From positions 1,240,001 to 1,304,000 of the forward strand of contig NZ_CP023202.1 in NCBI RefSeq assembly GCF_000220705.2: a DNA stretch of 64,000 nucleotides, in the 5' to 3' direction. This DNA is from Streptomyces xinghaiensis S187 (lineage in GTDB: Bacteria > Actinomycetota > Actinomycetes > Streptomycetales > Streptomycetaceae). Below, piece by piece: positions 1 to 8,877 of this stretch. The notes under the pieces were generated by a model, which searched no databases, was not told the DNA's origin, and was given only the letters and a program-made list of their open reading frames with translations. The stretch's first letter is position 1, and the number at the start of each line of letters is the position of its first letter. The translations under genes were made by a program, and so were the position numbers.

Positions 1-64
1 CATCGCCCTCGACGATGACGAGACCCAAGTGAGCTTCGCCGGGCACCGCACCGACGCAGCCTGA
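1..64 (+). CDS. C-terminal end of an unidentified protein
   Basis: An open frame enters from the left edge and ends at the TGA at 62-64, giving about 20 residues that end in GHRTDAA. Codon use is GC-rich at third positions, as in the neighbours. The fragment is too short to identify, and the gene body lies outside the window. Confidence 0.5.
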   Translation, partial: IALDDDETQVSFAGHRTDAA

Positions 65-337
65 GCCGGCCGGGCACCTTCCCCTGCGTCATCCGTCGGC
101 CGCGCCCCCCTTCCGGTCGTGCTGTCCTCGGACCTGGAGTGCAGGGGGAGCCAAGGGCGTCGGCCCGCCCGGCGGCCGTGGGGGTGGTCGCCGGACGGGC
201 CGCACCCTGCCGGCGGCGGTGCCGCCGTGGGCCGGGGCCCGCGCCGAGGGCGCGGTGCGGGCCGGGCCCGGTCGGCGCCGCTCGGGAGCAACCGGACCCG
301 GCGGGCAGGCTGTTGTGGTGCCGGGGTGTCGTGCCGT

Positions 338-1345
338 TCAGTCGTCCGCGCCGCCGAAGGCCGCGTCGAAGCTCGCGGACGGCGGGTCGAAGTCGTACGC
401 CTTGAGGTGGCGCAGGGCCTCGGGGGCGCCGGTGAGGCGGTCCATGCCGGCGTCCTCCCATTCGACCGATATCGGGCCGTCGTAGCCGATGGAGCGGAGC
501 ATCCGGAAGACGTCCTCCCACGGCACGTCGCCGTGGCCGGCGGAGACGAAGTCCCAGCCGCGGCGGGGATCGCCCCAGGGGAGGTGGGAGCCGAGGCGGC
601 CGTTGCGGCCGTCGAGGCGCTTGCGGGCCTCCTTGCAGTCGACGTGGTAGATCCGGTCGCGGAAGTCCCAGAGGAAGCCGACCGGGTCGAGGTCCTGCCA
701 GACGAAGTGGCTGGGGTCGAAGTTGAGGCCGAAGGCGGGGCGGTGGTCCACGGCCTCCAGGGCGCGGTGGGTGGTCCAGTAGTCGTAGGCGATCTCGCCG
801 GGGTGGACCTCGTGGGCGAAGCGGACGCCCTCCGCGTCGTAGACGTCGAGGACGGGGTTCCAGCGTTCCGCGAAGTCCTCGTAGCCGCGTTCGATCATCT
901 GGGGCGGGGCGGGCGGGAACATCGCCACCAGGTGCCAGATGGCGGAGCCGGTGAAGCCGATGACGGTGCGGACGCCGAAGGCGGCGGCGGCCCGGGCGGT
1001 GTCGGCCATCTCGGCGGCGGCGCGCCGCCGTACGCCCTCCGGTTCGCCGTCGCCCCAGATGCGGCCGGGGAGGATGGCCCGGTGGCGCTCGTCGATGATG
1101 GCGTCGCAGACGGCCTGGCCGACGAGGTGGTTGGAGATCGCGTGGCAGGTGAGCCCGTACTTCTCCAGCAGAGCGTGGCGGCCGGCGAGGTAGTCCGGCT
1201 CGGCCAGCGCCCGGTCGACCTCGAAGTGGTCGCCCCAGCAGGCCAGTTCGAGGCCGTCGTAGCCGAAGTCGCGGGCGTGCCGGCAGACCTCCTCCAGGGG
1301 CAGGTCGGCCCACTGGCCGGTGAAGAGGGTGAACGGTCGGGTCAT
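338..1345 (-). CDS. Sugar phosphate isomerase/epimerase (xylose isomerase-like TIM barrel)
   Basis: A 335-residue protein of the AP endonuclease-2/xylose isomerase-like TIM-barrel family, which isomerises or epimerises sugars or inositols in the cytoplasm. Visible family features are the N-terminal strand with DGLELACWGDHF, the metal-site segments HEVHPGE and GLNFDPSHF, HVDCKEAR, and the C-terminal VEWEDAGMD. The ATG at 1345 has GAGGAGG about 7 nt upstream. It is the last gene of the carbohydrate operon and starts 11 nt after the dehydrogenase stop, so the two probably act in one pathway. The substrate cannot be read; inositol or a keto-sugar is plausible. Confidence 0.85.
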   Translation of the reverse strand: MTRPFTLFTGQWADLPLEEVCRHARDFGYDGLELACWGDHFEVDRALAEPDYLAGRHALLEKYGLTCHAISNHLVGQAVCDAIIDERHRAILPGRIWGDGEPEGVRRRAAAEMADTARAAAAFGVRTVIGFTGSAIWHLVAMFPPAPPQMIERGYEDFAERWNPVLDVYDAEGVRFAHEVHPGEIAYDYWTTHRALEAVDHRPAFGLNFDPSHFVWQDLDPVGFLWDFRDRIYHVDCKEARKRLDGRNGRLGSHLPWGDPRRGWDFVSAGHGDVPWEDVFRMLRSIGYDGPISVEWEDAGMDRLTGAPEALRHLKAYDFDPPSASFDAAFGGADD

Positions 1346-1356
1346 CAGGGGCCTCC

Positions 1357-2610
1357 TCAGGCGAGGGCGGGGAGGACGGGGGCGGGCTCGACGGGTGTGT
1401 AGCGGCTCTCGTGCCGGGCGCTCTCCTCGACGGCCGCGAGGACCCGCTGCACCTGCAGCCCGTCGGCGAACGACGGCCGGGGGCCGGTGCCCGCGGCGAT
1501 GGCGTGCACCAGGTCGCGGGCCTGGTGGACGAAGGTGTGCTCGTAGCCGAGGCCGTGGCCGGGCGGCCACCACGCCTCCAGATACGGGTGTTCGGGTTCG
1601 GTGACGAGGATGCGGCGGAAACCGGAGACCGCGGCCTCCTCCGTGTGGTCGTGGAAGCACAGCTCGTTGAGGCGTTCGAGGTCGAAGGAGAGCGAGCCGA
1701 GGGCGCCGTTGAGTTCGATGCGCAGGGCGTTCTTGCGCCCGGCGGCGACCCGGGTGACCTCGAAGGAGGCCAGCGCCCCGGAGGCCAGCCTGCCGGTGAA
1801 GAGGGCCGCGTCGTCCACCGTCACCGGGCCGCGCCCCGCGCCGTCCGCCGCCGCGGACAGGCCGTGCGCGGCGCCCGGCAGCGGCCGCTCCTTCACGAAG
1901 GTCTCGGTGAGCGCGGAGACCCCGGCCAGGTGTTCGCCCGTCAGGTGCTGCGCGAGGTCGACGATGTGCGCGCCGAGGTCGCCGAGCGCGCCGGAACCCG
2001 CGCGCTCCTTGCGCAGCCGCCAGACGAGGGGGAACTCCGGGTCGGTGATCCAGTCCTGGAGGTAGGTGACGCGGACGTGCCGCAGGGTGCCCAGCCGGCC
2101 CGACGCGACCAGCCGCCGGGCGAACGCCAGGGCGGGCACCCGGCGGTAGTTGAAGCCGACCATGGCGAGCTGCCCGCGCTCCCGGGCGCGGTCGGCCGCC
2201 TCCACCATGGCCTCGGCCTCGGCGACCGTGTTGGCGAGCGGCTTCTCGCACAGCACGTGCTTGCCGGCCTCCAGGGCCGCGATGGCGATCTCCGCGTGGC
2301 TGTCGCCCGGGGTGCAGATGTCGACGAGCTGGACGTCGTCGCGGGCGATCAGCGCACGCCAGTCCGTCTCGGCCGCGGCCCAGCCGTGCCGGCGGGCCGC
2401 CGCCCGCACGGCGGCCGGGTCGCGCCCGCAGACGGCGGCCATCACCGGCGTCAGCGGGAGGTCGAAGACCCGGCCCGCGGTGCGCCACCCCTGGGAGTGG
2501 GCGGCGCCCATGAAGGCGTAGCCGACCATGCCCACCCCGAGGGTGGCCGGCGGGGTGTCCGGGGTGTGGGGGCCGGTGTGCGTGTCCGTGCCGGTGCCGG
2601 TCTCGTCCAT
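1357..2610 (-). CDS. Gfo/Idh/MocA family NAD(P)-dependent oxidoreductase
   Basis: A 417-residue Gfo/Idh/MocA oxidoreductase. The N-terminal Rossmann fold starts at GVGMVGYAFMG, and the family's EKP motif appears as HVLCEKPLANT, with the Lys used in catalysis. The C-terminal half is the substrate-binding alpha/beta domain (DLGAHIVDLAQHL). The ATG at 2610 follows GAGGAGAGG. The first 20 residues are a Thr/Gly-rich tail ahead of the fold. It lies between the binding lipoprotein and the isomerase in one operon, so it probably oxidises the imported sugar or inositol. The exact substrate is unknown. Confidence 0.87.
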   Translation of the reverse strand: MDETGTGTDTHTGPHTPDTPPATLGVGMVGYAFMGAAHSQGWRTAGRVFDLPLTPVMAAVCGRDPAAVRAAARRHGWAAAETDWRALIARDDVQLVDICTPGDSHAEIAIAALEAGKHVLCEKPLANTVAEAEAMVEAADRARERGQLAMVGFNYRRVPALAFARRLVASGRLGTLRHVRVTYLQDWITDPEFPLVWRLRKERAGSGALGDLGAHIVDLAQHLTGEHLAGVSALTETFVKERPLPGAAHGLSAAADGAGRGPVTVDDAALFTGRLASGALASFEVTRVAAGRKNALRIELNGALGSLSFDLERLNELCFHDHTEEAAVSGFRRILVTEPEHPYLEAWWPPGHGLGYEHTFVHQARDLVHAIAAGTGPRPSFADGLQVQRVLAAVEESARHESRYTPVEPAPVLPALA

Positions 2611-2677
2611 CGGTGCCTCTCCTCGTCGTCGTCTCGCTGCTGGCGGGGCGCTCTCCCCGGGCGTGCGGGGCGGGGCG

Positions 2678-3721
2678 TCAGCTGAAGCCGGTCGGCAGGT
2701 ACTCGTCGACGTTCTCCTTGGTGACGACGGCCGAGTAGAGGGTGAGCGAGGCGGGGATCTCCTGTTCGGCGAGCCCGCCGACGCCCTTGCCCTGGCCGAG
2801 GGCGCGGGCGAGGTCGATCGCGGAGGCGGCCATGGTCGGCGGGTAGAGGACGGTGGCCTTGAGGACGGTGTTGTCGGCCTTGATGGCGTCCATGGCGTGC
2901 TTCGCACCGGCGCCGCCGACCATCAGGAACTCGTCGCGCCCGGCCTGCTTGATGGCGCGCTCGGCGCCCACGCCCTGGTCGTCGTCGTGGTTCCAGAGCG
3001 CGTCGAAGGAGGACTGGGCCTGGAGCAGCTGCGCCATCTTGGCCTGTCCGGACTCGACGGTGAACTCGGCGGCCTGCCGGGCCACCTTCTTGATGTTCGG
3101 GTAGTTCTTGAGGGCGTCGTCGAAGCCCTTGGTGCGCTGCCGGGTGAGCTCCAGGTTGTCCAGGCCGGCGAGCTCGACGACCTTGGCGTTGCGCTTGTCC
3201 TTGAGCTGCTCGCCGATGTAGCGGCCGGCGTTGAGGCCCATGCCGTAGTTGTCGCCGCCGATCCAGCAGCGGTACGCCTGCTGGGAGTCGAAGATCCGGT
3301 CGAGGTTGACGACGGGGATGCCGGCCCGCATCGCCTTCAGCCCGACCTGGGTGAGGGCCTTGCCGTCGGCCGGCAGGATCACCAGCACGTCGACCTTCTT
3401 GTTGATCAGGGTCTCGATCTGGCCGATCTGCTGGGCGGTGTCGTTGGAGCCCTCGGTGGTCTCCAGCGTCACGTCCTCGTACGTCTTGGCGCGGGACGTC
3501 GCCTGCTCGTTGATGGCGTTGAGCCAGCCGTGGTCGGCCTGCGGGCCGGCGAAGCCGATGGTGACGGCCTTGCCGGGCTTGTCGTCGGTGCCGCCGGCGG
3601 GGTCCTGCGCGCCGCCCTTCTCATTGCTCTCGTTGCTGGTGCAGCCGGTGAGGAACGCGCCGGCGGAGACGGCTGCGGTGCCGAAGAGGAGACCTCTGCG
3701 GCTGGGGACCGGTGGTGTCAT
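2678..3721 (-). CDS. Sugar ABC transporter substrate-binding lipoprotein
   Basis: A 347-residue periplasmic-binding-protein-like protein of the RbsB type (peripla_BP_4). The N-terminus has a twin-arginine stretch (SRRGLLFG) followed by a lipobox ending LTGC, so a Tat-exported lipoprotein is likely. The mature part shows the usual two-lobe pattern (VTIGFAGPQADHGW, INKKVDVLVILPADG, NHDDDQGVGAERA). The ATG at 3721 is preceded by GGAGG at about 9 nt. A 173-bp spacer with short GGCGGTGG repeats separates it from the permease gene. It captures the sugar for the permease and ATPase encoded upstream. Confidence 0.88.
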   Translation of the reverse strand: MTPPVPSRRGLLFGTAAVSAGAFLTGCTSNESNEKGGAQDPAGGTDDKPGKAVTIGFAGPQADHGWLNAINEQATSRAKTYEDVTLETTEGSNDTAQQIGQIETLINKKVDVLVILPADGKALTQVGLKAMRAGIPVVNLDRIFDSQQAYRCWIGGDNYGMGLNAGRYIGEQLKDKRNAKVVELAGLDNLELTRQRTKGFDDALKNYPNIKKVARQAAEFTVESGQAKMAQLLQAQSSFDALWNHDDDQGVGAERAIKQAGRDEFLMVGGAGAKHAMDAIKADNTVLKATVLYPPTMAASAIDLARALGQGKGVGGLAEQEIPASLTLYSAVVTKENVDEYLPTGFS

Positions 3722-3894
3722 GACGGGGAACCTCCACTGTGAGCGGACGCCGGACGCGGCCGGTGGTGCGCGGATGGGCGGGGCGGTGGGGCGGTGGGGC
3801 GGTGGCTCGGCGGTGCGAGGGACGGCCGTGCGGACGGCCGGGGGCGGCTGGCTGCGGCGTGCGCGCGGGTGTGCGCGCCTCCTGGAGCTCCCCG

Positions 3895-5004
3895 CTACGA
3901 GCTCCCGCTGCGCGCCGTGCGGTGCTGGACCAGGACGGCGGCGACGATGATCGCGCCCTTCGCGATCTGCTGGACGTCGCTCTGCAGGTTGTTGAGGGCG
4001 AACAGATTGGTGATCGTGGTGAAGACGAGGACGCCGAGCACCGAGCCGGTGATGGTGCCCCGGCCGCCGCTGAGCAGGGTGCCGCCGATGATCGCGGCGG
4101 CGATGGCGTCGAGTTCGTAGAGATTGCCGTTGGTGTTCTGGCCGGATCCGGTGAGGACGATCAGCAGGAACGCGGCGATGCCGCAGCACAGCCCGGAGAG
4201 CAGATAGAGCATCAGCCGCTGGCGCCGCACGTCGATGCCGGCCAGGCGGGCGGCCTCCGCGTTGCCGCCGACGGCCACGGTGCGGCGGCCGAAGGTGGTG
4301 CGGTTGAGCACCAGCCAGCCGACGACGGTGACGGCGGCGAACACCAGCACGAGCGGCGGTATGCCCAGTACATAGGCGTCGGGCAGGCCGAGTTCGAGCA
4401 CCGGGTCGACGGTGACGACCTGCGTCCTGCCGTCGCTGATCTGGAGCGCCAGCCCGCGGGCGGAGGCGAGCATCGCCAGGGTGGCGATGAACGGCACCAT
4501 GCCGCCGTAGGCGATGAGCGCCCCGTTGACCAGGCCGCAGCCCAGGCCCACCAGGACCGCGCAGAGCAGCATGCCGCCCAGCCCGTACTCCTGGGTGGCG
4601 AGGGTCGTCGCCCATACCGAGGCGAGCGCGACGATCGCCCCGACGGACAGGTCGATGCCGCCGCCGATGATGACGAGGGTGACGCCGACGGTCACGACCC
4701 CGATCACCGACGCCTGGGTGAGGACGAGCTGGAGGTTGTCCCCGGAGAGGAACTGTTCGGGCCGGGTGATCGCGCCGACGACCACCAGCGCCGCCAGCAC
4801 CCCCAGCAGGGAGAGGTTGCGCAGATCGGCGAAGGCGGCCGGCACGGCCCGGCGCCCGGGCCCCCCGCGCGCTCCGGGCGGCGGGGACGGCTCCTTGCCG
4901 GGCGGCGGCCCCTGCGTTCCCGGGCCGGGAGCCGCCGGGGAGGCGGTGGACGGCGCCGGGGACGGCGGGGGCACGGCGGGCCCGGGGGTGGCACCCGTGG
5001 TCAT
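3895..5004 (-). CDS. Sugar ABC transporter permease (RbsC/BPD_transp_2 type)
   Basis: A 369-residue inner-membrane permease of the branched-chain/ribose type. About 50 Pro/Gly/Ala-rich residues come first, then 8-10 hydrophobic helices. Family segments include IGGGIDLSVGAIVALASV and the EAARLAGIDVRR coupling loop. Its ATG at 5004 overlaps the ATPase stop by 4 nt (ATGA), so the two are translationally coupled. It forms the channel of the importer; a homodimer is expected because no second permease gene is present. Confidence 0.9.
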   Translation of the reverse strand: MTTGATPGPAVPPPSPAPSTASPAAPGPGTQGPPPGKEPSPPPGARGGPGRRAVPAAFADLRNLSLLGVLAALVVVGAITRPEQFLSGDNLQLVLTQASVIGVVTVGVTLVIIGGGIDLSVGAIVALASVWATTLATQEYGLGGMLLCAVLVGLGCGLVNGALIAYGGMVPFIATLAMLASARGLALQISDGRTQVVTVDPVLELGLPDAYVLGIPPLVLVFAAVTVVGWLVLNRTTFGRRTVAVGGNAEAARLAGIDVRRQRLMLYLLSGLCCGIAAFLLIVLTGSGQNTNGNLYELDAIAAAIIGGTLLSGGRGTITGSVLGVLVFTTITNLFALNNLQSDVQQIAKGAIIVAAVLVQHRTARSGSS

Positions 5005-6665
5005 CGCGACGGGCTCCCTTCCATGACGAGGTCGAGGACACGGTGCTCGTCCAGCTCCCGGGCGGGCGCCGTGTGGACGACGCGGCCCTCCCGGAGGACG
5101 AGCACCCGGTCGGCGAGGCCCAGCACTTCGGGCACCTCGCTGGAGACCAGGAGGACGGCCACGCCGTCGTCGGCGAGCCGCCGGATCAGGGCGTACAGCT
5201 CGGCCCGCGCGCCGACGTCCACGCCCCGCGTCGGCTCGTCCAGCAGCAGCACCTTGCAGCCGCGCAGCAGCCAGCGGGCGAGGACCACCTTCTGCTGGTT
5301 GCCGCCGGAGAGGGTGCGGACGGGGACGGACGGGTCGTCGGGGCGCAGCGACAGCTCGCGGGTGGAGCGGTGCGCGGCGGCCCGCTCACGGGCCCGGTCG
5401 AGCCAGCCGCCGCGCGAGAAGCGGGCGAGGGAGGAGACCGAGACGTTGCGGACGACGGACTCCAGCATCAGCAGCCCCTGCGCCTTGCGCTCCTCCGGGG
5501 CCAGGCCGATCCCGGCCCGTACGGCGGCGCTGACGCTGCCCGGCGGGAGCGGGCGGCCGTCGACCAGCACCCGGCCCGCGCCGGGCCGCCGCGCGCCGAA
5601 GACCGTCTCCAGGATCTCGGAGCGCCCGGAGCCCACGAGTCCGGCCAGGCCGACGATCTCGCCGGGGCGCAGCTCCAGGTCCACCGGCTCGAACTCGCCC
5701 CTCCGTGCGAGCCCTTCGACCTTCAGGACGGGCGCCGGGACGGCCGGCCCGGCGGGCTCCGCCGGCGCGGGCCGCTCCGGGAACACGTACTCGACGTCGC
5801 GTCCGGTCATCAGCGCCACGACCTCCCGGGTGGGGGTGGTGCGCGCCGGCAGGCCGCGGGCGGCGGCGCGGCCGTCCTTGAGGACGGTGACCCGGTCGCC
5901 GATGCGGCGGATCTCCTCCAGCCGGTGGGAGATGTAGACGACGGCGACCCCGGCGGCGGTGAGATCGCCGACGATGCGGAAGAGGTTGTCCACCTCGTCC
6001 GGGTCGAGGACGGCCGAGGGCTCGTCCATCACGATCAGCCGCACGTCGTGCGAGAGGGCGCGGGCCATGGAGACGATCTGCCGGCCGGCCGCGGACAGAT
6101 CGCGCACCAGGGTGTCCGGGCCGATCTCGGGGTGGCCGAGCCGGCCCAGCAGGGCGGCGGTGGCCGAGCGGGCGGCGCGGGAGCGGACGAAGCCGGCAGT
6201 GGCCGGCTCATGGCCGAGATGGACGTTCTCGGTGACCGACAGGCCGTCGACCAGGTCGAGTTCCTGGTAGATCGTGGCGATGCCGAGGTTCATGGCGGCC
6301 GTGGGCGAGGTGAGGTGGACGTGTCCGCCGCGCCAGCGGATCTCCCCCGCGTCGGGGCGGTGGGCGCCGGAGAGCACCTTGATGAGGGTGGACTTCCCGG
6401 CCCCGTTCTGGCCGAGGAGGCAGTGCACCTCGCCCGGCAGGACGTCGAGATCGACCCCGTCGAGGGCCCGTACGCCGGGGAAGGACTTGGTGATGCCGGT
6501 CATGGTGAGCAGCGGGCCGCCGTCCGGCGCGGGCCGGCCGGCCGCCGGTGCCGCGGACGGTGTCGCGGACGGAGTCGCGGAGGGTGTCGCGGACGGGCCG
6601 GGTGACGGCGAGGGGTCCGGTGACGGGTCCGGTGACGGCGGCGGGTGATCGGGCACGGGTGCCAT
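5001..6665 (-). CDS. Sugar ABC transporter ATPase with two nucleotide-binding domains (RbsA/MglA type)
   Basis: A 554-residue tandem ATPase. The first domain has a full Walker A (GQNGAGKST). The second has the degenerate GLVGSGRSE typical of RbsA/MglA proteins but an intact signature, LSGGNQQKVVLARW, followed by LLLDEPTRGVDVG. The ATG at 6665 is chosen because GAGGAGG lies 8 nt upstream; ATG codons further upstream run into repeat DNA. Residues 8-50 are a Pro/Ser/Ala tail coded by short tandem repeats (6540-6650), and the real fold begins near MTGITKSFPGV. It energises import for the permease and lipoprotein downstream. Confidence 0.9.
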   Translation of the reverse strand: MAPVPDHPPPSPDPSPDPSPSPGPSATPSATPSATPSAAPAAGRPAPDGGPLLTMTGITKSFPGVRALDGVDLDVLPGEVHCLLGQNGAGKSTLIKVLSGAHRPDAGEIRWRGGHVHLTSPTAAMNLGIATIYQELDLVDGLSVTENVHLGHEPATAGFVRSRAARSATAALLGRLGHPEIGPDTLVRDLSAAGRQIVSMARALSHDVRLIVMDEPSAVLDPDEVDNLFRIVGDLTAAGVAVVYISHRLEEIRRIGDRVTVLKDGRAAARGLPARTTPTREVVALMTGRDVEYVFPERPAPAEPAGPAVPAPVLKVEGLARRGEFEPVDLELRPGEIVGLAGLVGSGRSEILETVFGARRPGAGRVLVDGRPLPPGSVSAAVRAGIGLAPEERKAQGLLMLESVVRNVSVSSLARFSRGGWLDRARERAAAHRSTRELSLRPDDPSVPVRTLSGGNQQKVVLARWLLRGCKVLLLDEPTRGVDVGARAELYALIRRLADDGVAVLLVSSEVPEVLGLADRVLVLREGRVVHTAPARELDEHRVLDLVMEGSPSR

Positions 6666-6759
6666 GGCGGGGCCTCCTCGGCGGGTGCGCCGGCGGGCGG
6701 GCAGGGCGCGGCTGCGGTACGGGCGTGCGGAGTTCGCGGCGGAGCCGCGGTGCGGGCGG

Positions 6760-6880
6760 CTGCGGTGCGGTGGTGCGGCTCGTTCGGCGGTACGGCTCGG
6801 TGGTACGGCGGCGCGGTTCGGCGGTACGGGGTGCGGCGGTACGGGTGCGGCGTTACCGAGGTGCGGCGGTACTGGGGCGT
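6760..6880. repeat. Degenerate GGCGGTACGG-type short repeats between the ROK gene and the transporter operon
   Basis: The 251-bp spacer 6666-6916 carries many imperfect copies of a 10-11-nt unit close to gcGGCGGTACGGg, densest at 6760-6880. No convincing gene is present. It lies just upstream of the transporter operon, so its promoter or leader must be in or beside the repeats. Confidence 0.5.
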
Positions 6881-6916
6881 GTCCCGGGCCGGTCACCCGG
6901 CCCGGGTCGGCGGAGG

Positions 6917-8101
6917 TCAGGCGGGTGAGAACAAGTGGTCGCTGATCAGGCGGGCCGCGCCGATCACACCGGCGACGGCACCGAGTTCGCCCAGGACGAT
7001 CGGGAGGTTCCCGGTCGCCAGGGGCAGGGACTGGCGGTAGACCTGGGTGCGGATGGCGGCGAGCAGGGTGTGGCCGAGGCCGGTCACCCCGCCGCCGATG
7101 ACCACCAGGCCCGGGTTGAAGAAGCTGACGAGCCCGGCGATGACCTGGCCGGTGCGCTCGCCGCCCTCGCGGATCAGGTCGAGCGCGGCCCCGTCACCCG
7201 CGGCCGCCGCGGCGGCGACGTCGGCGCCGGTGAGCCGGCCCGCCGTCTCCAGCCGGGCGGCGAGCTCGGCGGAACTGCCGTCGCGGGCGACGGCCTCGGC
7301 GTCCCGTGCGAGCGCGGAGCCGCTGAAGTACGCCTCCAGACAGCCCCGGTTGCCGCACGCGCAGGGACGGCCGTCGGGTTCGACCCGGATGTGGCCGATG
7401 TCGCCCGCGCTGCCGGTCGTCCCCCGGTGGACCTCTCCCCCGGCGACGATGCCGCAGCCGATGCCGGTGCCGATCTTGACGCAGAGGAAGTCCTGGACGG
7501 AGTTGGCGACCCCGGCGTGCTGCTCCCCCATGGCCATCAGGTTCACGTCGTTGTCGACCATGACGGGGCAGCCGAGCTCCTGGCTCAGCACCTCGCGGAC
7601 GGGGAAGCCGTCCCAGCCCGGCATGATCGGCGGTGCTACGGGGACGCCCTCGGGGAAGCGGACCGGTCCGGGGACGCCGACGCCCGCGCCGTCGAAGCCG
7701 TCCGGCGCGACGCCGGTGGCCCGCAGCTTGCCGGTCATGGCGAGGACCTGTTCGAAGACGGCCACCGGTCCGTCGCGCACGTCCAGCGGCTGGTTGAGGT
7801 GGCCGAGAATTTCCAGCTCGGCGTTGGTGACGGCCACATCGACCGAGGTGGCGCCGATGTCCACCCCGAGGAAGCGGAGCGCGGGCGCGAGCCGGATGTT
7901 GTGCGAGCGGCGCCCGCCGCGCGAGGCGGCCAGCCCGTCGGCGACGATCAGCCCGGTCTCCAGCAGCCGGTCGACCTCGACGGCGAGCTTGGACCGGGAC
8001 AGGTCCACCCGGTCGCCGAGCTGGGCGCGGGAGTGGGGGCCGTCGTCGCGCAGCAGCCGGAGCAGCCGCGCCTGGTGCGCGTTCGCGGGTCGTGCTGTCA
8101 T
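6917..8101 (-). CDS. ROK family transcriptional regulator
   Basis: A 394-residue ROK protein: an N-terminal winged helix-turn-helix (about residues 1-75, LLRDDGPHSRAQLGDRVDLSRSKLAVEV) followed by a sugar-kinase-like domain. That domain has the ATP-site motif GVDIGATS and the zinc motif CACGNRGCLE. It heads the same-strand carbohydrate operon and is probably its sugar-responsive repressor. I took the ATG at 8101. An in-frame GTG at 8110 sits at better spacing from GGGGAGG and would add three residues. Confidence 0.87.
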   Translation of the reverse strand: MTARPANAHQARLLRLLRDDGPHSRAQLGDRVDLSRSKLAVEVDRLLETGLIVADGLAASRGGRRSHNIRLAPALRFLGVDIGATSVDVAVTNAELEILGHLNQPLDVRDGPVAVFEQVLAMTGKLRATGVAPDGFDGAGVGVPGPVRFPEGVPVAPPIMPGWDGFPVREVLSQELGCPVMVDNDVNLMAMGEQHAGVANSVQDFLCVKIGTGIGCGIVAGGEVHRGTTGSAGDIGHIRVEPDGRPCACGNRGCLEAYFSGSALARDAEAVARDGSSAELAARLETAGRLTGADVAAAAAAGDGAALDLIREGGERTGQVIAGLVSFFNPGLVVIGGGVTGLGHTLLAAIRTQVYRQSLPLATGNLPIVLGELGAVAGVIGAARLISDHLFSPA

Positions 8102-8557
8102 GCGCCTCACGCCACCCCAACCTCCCCTCGCCCACGGCATGGGAAGACACTGGAAGACACTGTCTTCGCCGGTCATCGGCCTCGCCCGGCGGTCCGTCTC
8201 CGGCTCGCCGGGCTTTAACGGGGAAGTTAGCAGCGGTCGTTGGGACTGGGAAGAAGTTTGGCAGGAATCATCGGTAACTTTCTCCTGACCGTGGACAAAG
8301 GATCGGCCGGAGACATGGACGAAGCGGACAGCGGACAGTCGCTCCGGGCCGCCCGGCCGACCCCGCCCGGGCCCACCGGTAACGACATCCGTGAGCCGGA
8401 CACCGCAGCGCCCTCCGCCCCGGGACATGACTGTCACGAAGCTGCAGCCCTCGTGCAGCAAGCTGACACCCATCCATCTGTTCGAGCCCCCGAACGGCTG
8501 GGATCGTCTCTTCCACCGCAGAGATCAGCAGGGCACAGCTCGTCCCAGGGGGAAGCC
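8102..8557. promoter_or_regulatory. Divergent intergenic region between the ROK gene and the RiPP cluster
   Basis: A 456-bp non-coding stretch between the ROK gene (minus) and the first cluster gene (plus). It holds the 8153-8167 palindrome and, at 8224-8280, three AAGTT/AACTT elements (8224-8228 and 8254-8258 direct, 8276-8280 inverted) in a locally AT-richer stretch. Promoters for both directions are expected here, but I cannot place -10 boxes with confidence. Confidence 0.5.
8153..8167. promoter_or_regulatory. Perfect 7-1-7 palindrome, candidate ROK operator
   Basis: GAAGACA-C-TGTCTTC is a perfect inverted repeat 52 bp upstream of the ROK start. A third half-site-like copy, GGGAAGACAC, lies immediately before it at 8141-8150. 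Position and symmetry suggest autoregulation by the ROK protein; this is inference. Confidence 0.5.
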
Positions 8558-8869
8558 ATGTACAGGAATTGCCGTGAGAGAACGACGCCCGCCCGCCGGC
8601 GGGGGACCACCGCCGTGATCGGGCTGGCCCTGGTGCTCTCGCTCCCGGCCGGAGTGGCCGCCGCCGCTTCCCCCCAGAGTTCCCCCCGGAATTCCGTACC
8701 GGCCGTCCAGAGCGGCCCGGCGGCCCCGGACGCCGGCGCCCCCGGCCTCGGCGGGCTGCCGTCCGCCGTGGCCGGCACCGTCTGCGCCCAGTGGGACCGG
8801 CTCGCCGCCGCGGTGCCCGTCCCGGTGGAACCACCGCAGGTGTGCAAGCTGGTCAACGGCTGGGACTAG
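8558..8869 (+). CDS. Small secreted protein of unknown function
   Basis: A 103-residue protein with a clear Sec-type signal: basic start (MYRNCRERTTPARRRG), hydrophobic core (TAVIGLALVLSLPAGVAAAA) and an AAA-S cleavage region. The mature part is Ser/Pro/Ala-rich and ends in a small domain with two Cys (TVCAQWDR, PPQVCKLVNGWD) that could form a disulfide. The ATG at 8558 has AGGGGGA 6 nt upstream. The stop is only 8 nt before the SARP GTG, so both genes probably share a message. I do not recognise a family. Confidence 0.7.
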   Translation: MYRNCRERTTPARRRGTTAVIGLALVLSLPAGVAAAASPQSSPRNSVPAVQSGPAAPDAGAPGLGGLPSAVAGTVCAQWDRLAAAVPVPVEPPQVCKLVNGWD

Positions 8870-8877
8870 GCCGCCCG

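Noticed and set aside
8791..8877. A longer SARP start using the ATG at 8791
   Set aside because: The extra 29 residues overlap the small secreted gene and do not belong to the winged-helix fold; SARPs begin at the VRFQLLGPL segment.
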